From Planctomycetota bacterium (lineage in GTDB: Bacteria > Planctomycetota > PUPC01 > JACPCR01): a DNA stretch of 20,900 nt. Every line of letters starts with the position of its first letter. Within the stretch, counting starts at the first letter, position 1. The translations under genes and the position numbers were made by a program. The stretch lies in contig JASLXP010001091.1 of the NCBI GenBank assembly GCA_030740295.1, positions 1 through 20,900 on the forward strand. Direction: 5' to 3'. Below are positions 1 through 6,743 of this stretch, piece by piece. The notes under the pieces are model-generated. The model had not been told where the DNA came from. It did not search any database and saw only the letters and a list, made by a program, of their open reading frames with translations.

Positions 1-619
1 ACTCGCCAGAGAACACATCACGGGACAATTCAATATCGGCTGGGATGAGTTTTCGGAAATCCTGGCCACCACCAAGCCGGGCAATAATGGCAAGATCCTC
101 CTGCCCTATTATTCACCGGAAATCACCCCCCACGTCACCAACGGCGGGGCCATCAGGTACGGGCTCGATACTTCGGACCTGCGAGGCAAAGTGCGTGGGG
201 TGATCGAAGCACAGATGGCATCCATGGCGAACCACTCAAGATGGATGGGCGTCAAGACAAGCACGATCTACGCAACCGGCGGCGCGTCAGCCAACCGAGA
301 GATTCTTCAGGTCATGGCAGACATGAACAACGTCAGCGTGTATCAATTCCAGGTCGGCAACTCCGCCGCGCTTGGCGCTGCCCTGCGTGCCGCGCACGGT
401 CATCTGAAGGGCACGAAAGGCGAGCTCACCTGGGATCAAGTCATCAAGGGCTTCGCCGAACCGGACAAAAAGTCGGTCATAAAACCGAATAAGGAAGCGG
501 TGAAGATCTATAAGCGTTTCCGCTCCCTGTACCAGGCATGCGAAGCACACGCGCTGAGTGATGGCGAAGACCCGACACCTGCCTTGAAGGAATTCTCCAG
601 GGAACTGCGCGGATTGTAG
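1..619 (+). CDS. xylB: FGGY-family carbohydrate kinase, probably xylulokinase (3' part only)
   Basis: The reading frame is open from base 2 to the TAG at 617-619, giving about 205 C-terminal residues; the 5' end lies outside the window. The visible part is the FGGY C-terminal (second actin-like) domain. The stretch TGGASANREILQVMADM, followed by QVGNSAALGAALRAAHG, is the adenosine-binding and helix signature typical of xylulokinases. By family knowledge the enzyme phosphorylates D-xylulose with ATP in the cytoplasm, feeding the pentose phosphate pathway. Other FGGY kinases (glycerol, gluconate, ribulose) share the fold, but NSAALGAALRA favours xylulokinase. No other sugar-catabolic gene follows directly, so the substrate cannot be confirmed from context. 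Confidence 0.85.
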   Translation, partial: LAREHITGQFNIGWDEFSEILATTKPGNNGKILLPYYSPEITPHVTNGGAIRYGLDTSDLRGKVRGVIEAQMASMANHSRWMGVKTSTIYATGGASANREILQVMADMNNVSVYQFQVGNSAALGAALRAAHGHLKGTKGELTWDQVIKGFAEPDKKSVIKPNKEAVKIYKRFRSLYQACEAHALSDGEDPTPALKEFSRELRGL

Positions 620-964
620 GGATGCTGCCACAGTTCAACGAAGATGGTTACCTGGCACCAGGCCTGCATCTTTGTGAATCTGTGCTCTCAGAGGGCCTCA
701 AAGCTGCCAGATCAGCATTAAATCTCGCATTCCGTGCAATTTACCTTGAGGCCGGTTCTGAGTTTTGTTAACCTTAGCATTCTCTCCTTCGGCAACCCTT
801 CCCGCCGACAGAAGCGCCTCACCTGAAACCCTCTCCCGCCGCCTCCGGCCAGCACCTCTCTCAATTCGCTGGTTGTGATTGTTTCATGCTTTTCCGTCCT
901 GCGCAGACCTCTTCAAGGCTGAATTGGCTCGCGCTGCATGCTCCTTTCTCCTCAGGAGGCGAAT
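620..964. other. Intergenic region, nothing recognised
   Basis: This 345-base gap lies between the sugar kinase stop and the L,D-transpeptidase start. I see no convincing small gene, RNA gene, strong terminator or consensus promoter. Any promoter for the downstream gene should lie here, but no -35/-10 pair stands out. Confidence 0.5.
954..959 (+). promoter_or_regulatory. Shine-Dalgarno AGGAGG deciding the start at 965
   Basis: AGGAGG ends five bases before the ATG at 965. An in-frame ATG at 938 lies upstream of this site and has no ribosome binding site of its own, so 965 is the better start. Confidence 0.85.
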
Positions 965-1957
965 ATGAACCAGAACTATCTCATCGCTGCCGGCATTCTG
1001 ATCGGCGGTGTAGCCATCGGCCTTTTTATCCCCCTGCCAAATGGTGAAGACCCAACGGTCGAAAACATTCAGCAGCCGGCAGAAGTAGAGACGCAAACGC
1101 AGCAGACTCTCTCGTCGAACGTCCCTGGGGAAGACACCTCCACCCTCACTGAGCTCGAAGCCGCGGAAGAGTTTCCGGAAGCCGAAGAAGCGCCTGAGGA
1201 AGATCCCGAACCCGAGATCACGGACGAAGAGCTGGAGAAAACAGCATGGGCCCAAATCGGACTGGCTGAAGGGTTCCTGGCCGCTGCCGAGCTGTACGAG
1301 CGTTACACCGAAGCTGGGAATGCTGAAAAAGCCCGTACCATGCTGATGCTCTCACGGAATACGGAACGCTCATCGGCTACAAAAAAGGTCTACGAATCCT
1401 TCTCCGGGCTGGTTACTCCGGGCAAGACCCATCCGAAGGCTCTTTCTTACACGGTCAAATCTGGCGATACCCTTACCCGGATCGGCCAAAATTTCAAAGT
1501 CCCGGCAAAACTCATCCAGAAGATCAACGGTATCGACGGAGACCGGATTTTTGTGGACCAGAAACTCAAAGTTGTCAAGGGCCCGTTTTGGCTGTTGGTC
1601 GTCAAGAGTGAATACCGCCTCACCGTGTTCCTCGGCGACGAGGCATTTCGCGAGTTTCGGATCGGTCTCGGCAAGAATGATTCGACCCCAGCAGGTGAAT
1701 TCAAAGTCCTGGGCAAGCTTGATAAGCCGACCTTCTGGGTTGAGGGAGCTCATTACGACTTCGGCGATCCGAACAACCCGCTGGGCACCCGGTGGATCAC
1801 CTTCAAAGACGGTGGTTATGGCATCCACGGCACATGGCAACCAGAAAGCATCGGCAAGCAGATGTCGCACGGATGCATTCGCATGCTGAACGAAGATGTC
1901 GAAGAGCTGTATGACCTGCTCGTGAAGTACGATTCCAAGGTCATCATCCGCCCGTAA
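965..1957 (+). CDS. LysM domain / L,D-transpeptidase (YkuD) envelope protein
   Basis: A 330-residue protein. Residues about 5-23 form a single hydrophobic N-terminal segment (signal anchor or signal peptide). Residues about 27-95 are a strongly acidic, Glu/Pro-rich linker. A LysM peptidoglycan-binding domain lies at about 160-204 (SYTVKSGDTLTRIGQNF). A YkuD catalytic domain fills about 207-329, with conserved His288 (GIHGT) and the catalytic motif SHGCIRM, nucleophile Cys304. By family knowledge YkuD enzymes form 3-3 peptidoglycan cross-links or attach proteins to peptidoglycan, outside the cytoplasmic membrane. All key residues are present, so it should be active. The start at 965 is chosen over 938 because AGGAGG sits just upstream of it. 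The specific role (cross-linking or anchoring) cannot be decided. Confidence 0.93.
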   Translation: MNQNYLIAAGILIGGVAIGLFIPLPNGEDPTVENIQQPAEVETQTQQTLSSNVPGEDTSTLTELEAAEEFPEAEEAPEEDPEPEITDEELEKTAWAQIGLAEGFLAAAELYERYTEAGNAEKARTMLMLSRNTERSSATKKVYESFSGLVTPGKTHPKALSYTVKSGDTLTRIGQNFKVPAKLIQKINGIDGDRIFVDQKLKVVKGPFWLLVVKSEYRLTVFLGDEAFREFRIGLGKNDSTPAGEFKVLGKLDKPTFWVEGAHYDFGDPNNPLGTRWITFKDGGYGIHGTWQPESIGKQMSHGCIRMLNEDVEELYDLLVKYDSKVIIRP

Positions 1958-2030
1958 CCAGAAGCGCAGGCTACGGATCACCGACTGCAGCGAAATGCAC
2001 CTCGCCCGATTGGCGCTGACATATGCGCGC

Positions 2031-2095
2031 GTGCCACGGGCGTCTCGCCCGCGGGGGATCGTAGATCTTTCTGCCGAGGGCGAGACACCATGCCG
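2031..2095. repeat. GGGCGTC-core palindromic repeat, copy A
   Basis: An imperfect inverted repeat. The left arm 2031-2050 contains GGGCGTCTCGCCC, and the right arm 2078-2095 contains GGGCGAGACACC, with an eight-base perfect core (TCTCGCCC / GGGCGAGA) and weaker outer pairing. It lies between the L,D-transpeptidase stop (1957) and the convergent gene ending at 2155, so it could end transcription, although no T-run follows. It shares its core with elements at 13088-13191 and 18748-18814. Confidence 0.6.
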
Positions 2096-2154
2096 TTGAT
2101 GAAAGCAAAGCCAAAAACGCTTAAGTCAGCGCCTTTCCACCTTGCCGTGATGCA

Positions 2155-3057
2155 CTAACGCCTCTGGTAAGTACCGCCTCTTGCCTGCCCCCCGTAGTAC
2201 CTTCCGTAATTACCGGCAGCTTTCTTGACCTGTTCGGGACCGACCAATTCTCCCAATGCCTGCACCAGGGTCTGCATGGTCTCAGTTCGTTTCTTGTTGA
2301 CGGCCTCCAGGGCATCGGCCAATTTCTGGTATTTTTCAGCAGACTCTTTCGAAAGCGACGCCAGCAGTTTCTGCTTTCTCTCATCTTTATGTTTGGCTGC
2401 CACGTCCGCGTAAATCGACGATCTTCTCTCGTTGAACTTTCTCCATCCCTTGATGTCGCTCCTGGTCGGTCTCTCGACATTGGCCTCCTTCATCCTGCTC
2501 GCAATCTCCTTGTTCTGCTTGGCGTTCATCTCGGTGTAAACCTTCTGAATGCCCTTTCTTTCTTCCATTGTCATGCCTGGCAATCGCCATATTAGCTGGT
2601 CTGGCTGAGCCCGTGCCGACGTCAGATTATTGCCTCCGAGCTCGGCATACAGATCCTTGAACTCATCTTCGATTTTTTTCTTCACGAGGTCATATGCCTT
2701 CAACGATTCCTGGACCTGTTTGAAATTCGCTTGCTGTTCGTCAGTAAGCATGGCCAGGACTTTTTCGGTGTACGTTTCGTCCAGGCTTTTCTCCAGGGCT
2801 GCCATCGCTTTGCGCCGGTCGTTGTTGAGCTCTGTTCTCAGGGCATTTAACTCCTTGGTTTGCTCCCCTTCCATTTTGAAGAAACGGGCCAATACATCGA
2901 TGGGCCGCTGCGATACATATCTGAGATCTACGGGCTTCTCCGCCTTCTTCTCCGCCGCGGCCTCAGTGGCCTCTTTTTTCGCCACCTCTTCCTGCGCCAC
3001 CGACACCTGCAAGAACGCCAAAACGCCAATCATCAGTGCCGAGAATAAACGACTCAT
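2155..3057 (-). CDS. Exported, highly charged helical protein of unknown function
   Basis: A 300-residue protein. It has an N-terminal signal peptide (hydrophobic residues about 5-20, likely cleavage near AQ at 21-22), then an Ala/Glu/Lys-rich segment (22-42) and a mainly helical, Lys/Glu-rich body. Two stretches resemble each other: about 98-130, with LTDEQQANFKQVQ, and about 230-262, with LSKESAEKYQKLADALEAV. This suggests an internal duplication. The LTxEQQ pattern recalls Spy/CpxP-like periplasmic helical proteins, but the similarity is only at motif level. The tail is Gly/Tyr/Arg-rich (NYGRYYGGQARGGTYQRR). The ATG at 3057 is preceded by AGGAGG five bases upstream. The methyltransferase gene lies 158 bases upstream on the same strand. 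Function unknown; a periplasmic chaperone-like role is only a guess. Confidence 0.8.
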   Translation of the reverse strand: MSRLFSALMIGVLAFLQVSVAQEEVAKKEATEAAAEKKAEKPVDLRYVSQRPIDVLARFFKMEGEQTKELNALRTELNNDRRKAMAALEKSLDETYTEKVLAMLTDEQQANFKQVQESLKAYDLVKKKIEDEFKDLYAELGGNNLTSARAQPDQLIWRLPGMTMEERKGIQKVYTEMNAKQNKEIASRMKEANVERPTRSDIKGWRKFNERRSSIYADVAAKHKDERKQKLLASLSKESAEKYQKLADALEAVNKKRTETMQTLVQALGELVGPEQVKKAAGNYGRYYGGQARGGTYQRR

Positions 3058-3215
3058 GAGAACCTCCTCTTAAGGACAATCAGACACGGCCCAAAGTTTC
3101 GAAACCGGTGCGGGGCTCAGCAGTATACAACCACGAATCTGGATTTCTACGACCGCGGCTATGGACCGGGACACGGAACTGATCGGTGACCAGGGCCTCA
3201 CTTCAGTCGTAACGT

Positions 3216-4475
3216 TCAAAGCTCGCCGTTGAACTCCTTGACCGCATTAATCATGGCGATGATGTTCTCGACAGGTGTGCGCGATTGAACGTTGTGGACG
3301 GAATCGAAAACGAAGCCGCCGTTGCTTGAAAAAATCTCGCAACGCTCGAGCACTTCGGCGCGCACTTCATCAGGCGTTCCGAAGGGCAGTGTCTTCTGCG
3401 TATCTGCTCCGCCTCCCCAGAATACGATGCGGTCGCCGTACTTTTCCTTCAGGGCTTTCGGTTCCATTCCGACAGCGGAACACTGCACCGGGTTGATGAT
3501 GTCGAATCCCACGTCTGCGAAGCGCGACATGAAGGTCTCGACCGCTCCGCACGAATGCTTGAAAGTGCACCAGCCCGTGTTCTCGTGGATCCAATCATTG
3601 ATTCGCACGTAGTATGGAGCATAGAGGATGTCGAAGGTCTCCGGCGAACAGAAAGTTGATCGCTGCGTTCCGAGGTCCGTGCCGCAGAGGAACACGGCCA
3701 TCGGCAGGTCTCCAACGACCTGGTGAATCTTCGGCAGGTTCTGCAGGGCTATCTCGCATTGCCGTTCGAAGATCTCCAATACGTAGTCCTGGCGCACAGC
3801 GGTAGACATGTACCACTCGGCGACATCGCGAATGCCTTTGGGATGCTTGAGAAAGGGTGCCGGCACCAGAGCAATGTCGCCGAAGGCGGTACCACCAAAG
3901 CACGCCACGACGGCCCGACCCGAGCCGGCAAGCCGTTTGGCTTCAGATTCGAAATAACTCAGATCCTCGTCTGAAATCGGCGCGAATTCTTCAAGATTGT
4001 CTTCCGGGTTCAGATTCTCTTCGTCGATTGGTTCTTGCCGAACAATGGTATCGAAGAAGAAACTGGCAGGAGGCATCCTGCCGCTCGCCGGAGCGCTGGT
4101 GTCGCCGCCCGGATAGAGGTACGTGTTACCGACATCATCGCAGGTGGTTTTGAAATGCTCAGACACGAGGACCACCTGTCCCCACGGAGTTTTGAATTCC
4201 TTCCAGTTCTCGTTGGGAAACCCGAAGAGCGTCCCGCGGGGAAACAGTCCGACGGTGTCGATTCCAATCGCATCGAGCAGGTCGTCTTCGATGAACCCAA
4301 GCATCTGGTAGGGCTCGTGCACTTTCACCGGCCCACCATTGAGGCCGTAGTAATCCCTCAGAGCTGCAACACAGGAGACGTGCATCCCGGTGACCGCAGT
4401 GCTGCCAAAATCGATGGGAACCTTGCCGGTACTTTCGTGGTTCAGTGCTTTCTGGATTCTTTCACAGTGATTCAC
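3216..4475 (-). CDS. Uroporphyrinogen decarboxylase-family (MtaA/CmuA-like) methyltransferase
   Basis: A 419-residue protein of the URO-D superfamily, longer than heme-pathway HemE (about 350). Family features include the N-terminal RIQKALNHESTGKVPIDFG, then FKHSCGAVETF (His307 and Cys309, matching the HxC zinc ligands of corrinoid-dependent methyltransferases), INPVQCSAVGM (321-337), and the C-terminal GGFVFDSVHNVQSRTPVENI. By family knowledge such proteins transfer methyl groups between methoxylated or methylated compounds, corrinoid proteins and coenzyme M or tetrahydrofolate; many are of unknown substrate. No corrinoid-binding protein gene is adjacent. The start is GTG at 4475 with AAGGAG eight bases upstream. 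HemE is unlikely because of the HxC motif and the family-type C-terminus. Confidence 0.87.
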   Translation of the reverse strand: MNHCERIQKALNHESTGKVPIDFGSTAVTGMHVSCVAALRDYYGLNGGPVKVHEPYQMLGFIEDDLLDAIGIDTVGLFPRGTLFGFPNENWKEFKTPWGQVVLVSEHFKTTCDDVGNTYLYPGGDTSAPASGRMPPASFFFDTIVRQEPIDEENLNPEDNLEEFAPISDEDLSYFESEAKRLAGSGRAVVACFGGTAFGDIALVPAPFLKHPKGIRDVAEWYMSTAVRQDYVLEIFERQCEIALQNLPKIHQVVGDLPMAVFLCGTDLGTQRSTFCSPETFDILYAPYYVRINDWIHENTGWCTFKHSCGAVETFMSRFADVGFDIINPVQCSAVGMEPKALKEKYGDRIVFWGGGADTQKTLPFGTPDEVRAEVLERCEIFSSNGGFVFDSVHNVQSRTPVENIIAMINAVKEFNGEL

Positions 4476-4804
4476 GTCCGATCTCCTTTGGCCGCGTGAA
4501 GCGACATTCGTTTGGTTTCAGTTCTTTCCCTGTCCTAACTGTCGGAAGAGACTTTGTCGAGGGGCAGCGCATCCGACGGGCTGTTTCTCTGAAGTGACTT
4601 CTATTAAGCAGAACCGCGGAAGAGCCTGAGGCATGAAACATATGTGCAGTCTTGCGCGGCGTTGTCAGAGCCGCATACTCCCCATTGCGGGGCCGGTTTC
4701 AACTGAGGAGCAGCGGAGCGATAGACCTTTTCGTCACTCTGATTCTGCGCCTGAGTAGCATGATAGAAAAGGAAGTTTGAGTATCCGGCGGTATGGAGCA
4801 TGAC
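4476..4804. other. Divergent intergenic region
   Basis: This 329-base region separates the leftward methyltransferase and the rightward kinase, so it must hold promoters for at least the kinase. I see no consensus -35/-10 pair and no operator-like palindrome. The long antisense frame that enters this region from within the kinase gene has no recognisable protein features. Confidence 0.4.
4795..4798 (+). promoter_or_regulatory. Shine-Dalgarno GGAG supporting the kinase start at 4805
   Basis: GGAG lies six bases before the ATG at 4805. It overlaps the alternative ATG at 4793, which has no good ribosome binding site at a suitable distance (the nearest purine tract, AAGGAAG at about 4769, is too far). 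This favours 4805; the two starts differ by four residues. Confidence 0.55.
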
Positions 4805-6730
4805 ATGGCAGACAAGAGCGCTCAGGAACTGGGAGGCTACCGAATTGTTCGTAAGCTCGGCGAGGGCGGCATGGGACTGGTTTATGAGGCAATTCAGCCG
4901 AAGCTCAAGCGAAAAGTCGCCCTGAAGACTCTCCTCTCCAAGTGGGTCGAGAATAGTGACTTTCTCACTCGCTTTTATCGCGAAGCTCAGTCTGCCGCGG
5001 CACTGAATCATCCAAATATCGTTCAGATCTATGACATTGGTGACGAAGGCGGAACGCATTTCTTTGCGATGGAATTCGTTGATGGCGAGTCTGTGCATGC
5101 GCGTTTGAAGCGTGCGGGCAAAATCCCTGTCAACGAGGCACTGAACATCGCCGAGGCTGTAGCGGTTGGCCTCAGGCATGCACACGCGCAGGGAGTAATT
5201 CACCGGGATATTAAGCCGGACAACATCATGGTCAGTCACAGCGGTGAGGTGAAGCTGGCCGATCTGGGTCTCGCAAAACAGATGGACGAAGACCTGAATG
5301 TTACCCAAACGGGAGCGGGAATAGGGACGCCTTATTACATGGCACCGGAGCAAGCCGAGGATGCCAGAAATGTAGATCACAGGGCGGACATTTACGCGCT
5401 TGGGGTCTCTCTCCTTCATATGCTGACAGGCCAACGCCCCTTCGATGGGAATTCAGCCTATGGCATCATTATCCAGCATCGTGAGAAGGAGCTTCCTTCT
5501 GCGGAAGAGTTGGGAACTCCAATTCCGAAAGGTGTTGAAGCTCTTATTTGCAAGATGTGTGCAAAGCATCCTGACGAGAGGCATCAGGATTACGATTCTC
5601 TCCTCAGTGACATTGAGGCAGTGAGAGCGGGACAGCCGCCCGTGTCTGGCTCTGTTCCTCGCCAAAAAACAAAAGGGAAGGCCCCAACTGCGACTGCGGT
5701 GGGCGCTCATGAAAAGTCTGAAAGAATTCGGGAATTGGCCACAGAACCAGACGCCACCCGCGGGAGACGTGGCGCTGGGATCGGCTCAGGAACAGGCAAG
5801 AGCATGTGCGGCCGGCTGATCGGCCCTGTGGCAATCCTGGCTGTAATTGTGGCGGCGGGAATTCTACTGAGACAGATGTGGCACCCAAATAATGGAGGCA
5901 CTCAGAAGAGAGCCTCTATGCAGACGCCGGAGAATACCGGTCGTTCAGAAGGCTCTTCCCCATCAGAAAATAAACAGCCGTCTTCAGGCATTGCAGTTTC
6001 GCCGGCCATAGCACAGCAAGGTGAGAAACAAATCGAGCCTGCACTGAATAACCAACTGATTCCGAAGCTCCAGGTCTGTAAACGGCTTGAAGCGAAACGC
6101 AGCCCTTTGCAGCTCATGGAGGGCGCGGTCCGATTCACTGCACCGCGTGGCGATGGCCGCGGTGGTGCGAACGGATTTCTGATCAGAGCAGGTGACAAAT
6201 GGAAAGAGCTGGGTACCGAATGGCGTTTCCGATATGAGCGAAGTGGTTCTGCATGGGGCATTCAGGTCATCCATCCCTGGAAGACCGGCCATATCATCGT
6301 GCTGATTCATCCTGGCGTGCGAATTCTCCCTGGTGGCAGATGGGCTGGTATGGGATGGCATCCGCGCATCCTGGGCCTGCCTGCAGGCACGACACCTGCG
6401 CACAACAGATTCCTGCCGGTGAAAGACGGTGTCAGTCATCAGATAACCAGTCGGCTTGACGGACAGGGAAACTACTCGCTTCACTTCGACGAAGAGTTGC
6501 TGGTGGAAGCAAAGGCTGACTTTTCCAAGCCTTTGTCATTGGATGTTCCCGAAGATGTTCGTCCGCCAGGCACTGGAAGCTGGGGCCAATCTGGATTTGT
6601 CGGTGATGGCCTGCCTCGCGATCTGGCTTTGGCCGAAGCAGGGCTAATCGTTGGGCCCCGTGACAGCGGCACTAATACCATCAGCGATATTTGGTTCGCA
6701 CCCGCTATGGTGGCAGCGGTCCAGAAGTAA
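4805..6730 (+). CDS. Membrane-anchored Ser/Thr protein kinase with a novel C-terminal extracytoplasmic domain
   Basis: A 641-residue Hanks-type (PknB-like) kinase. Numbered from the ATG at 4805: Gly-rich loop GEGGMGLV (19-26), ATP-anchoring Lys41 in VALK, catalytic loop HRDIKPDN (133-140) with Asp135, metal-binding DLG (153-155, a DLG variant of DFG), and MAPE (179-182). The catalytic set is complete. A basic Lys/Arg-rich juxtamembrane region precedes one transmembrane helix (about 338-356). About 285 residues follow outside the membrane: a Ser/Pro/Gln-rich linker and a Trp/Gly-rich, probably beta-rich domain (about 420-640), not assigned to any family. By family knowledge the kinase phosphorylates cytoplasmic proteins; the outer domain is probably a sensor (inference). 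Its stop is 13 bases from that of the convergent gene. Confidence 0.93.
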   Translation: MADKSAQELGGYRIVRKLGEGGMGLVYEAIQPKLKRKVALKTLLSKWVENSDFLTRFYREAQSAAALNHPNIVQIYDIGDEGGTHFFAMEFVDGESVHARLKRAGKIPVNEALNIAEAVAVGLRHAHAQGVIHRDIKPDNIMVSHSGEVKLADLGLAKQMDEDLNVTQTGAGIGTPYYMAPEQAEDARNVDHRADIYALGVSLLHMLTGQRPFDGNSAYGIIIQHREKELPSAEELGTPIPKGVEALICKMCAKHPDERHQDYDSLLSDIEAVRAGQPPVSGSVPRQKTKGKAPTATAVGAHEKSERIRELATEPDATRGRRGAGIGSGTGKSMCGRLIGPVAILAVIVAAGILLRQMWHPNNGGTQKRASMQTPENTGRSEGSSPSENKQPSSGIAVSPAIAQQGEKQIEPALNNQLIPKLQVCKRLEAKRSPLQLMEGAVRFTAPRGDGRGGANGFLIRAGDKWKELGTEWRFRYERSGSAWGIQVIHPWKTGHIIVLIHPGVRILPGGRWAGMGWHPRILGLPAGTTPAHNRFLPVKDGVSHQITSRLDGQGNYSLHFDEELLVEAKADFSKPLSLDVPEDVRPPGTGSWGQSGFVGDGLPRDLALAEAGLIVGPRDSGTNTISDIWFAPAMVAAVQK

Positions 6731-6743
6731 AGAGGTCCGCCGG

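Noticed and set aside
4604..5434. A 276-codon minus-strand open frame opposite the kinase gene
   Set aside because: It is antisense to a clearly conserved kinase domain, has no recognisable motif, and is explained by codon bias of the true gene.
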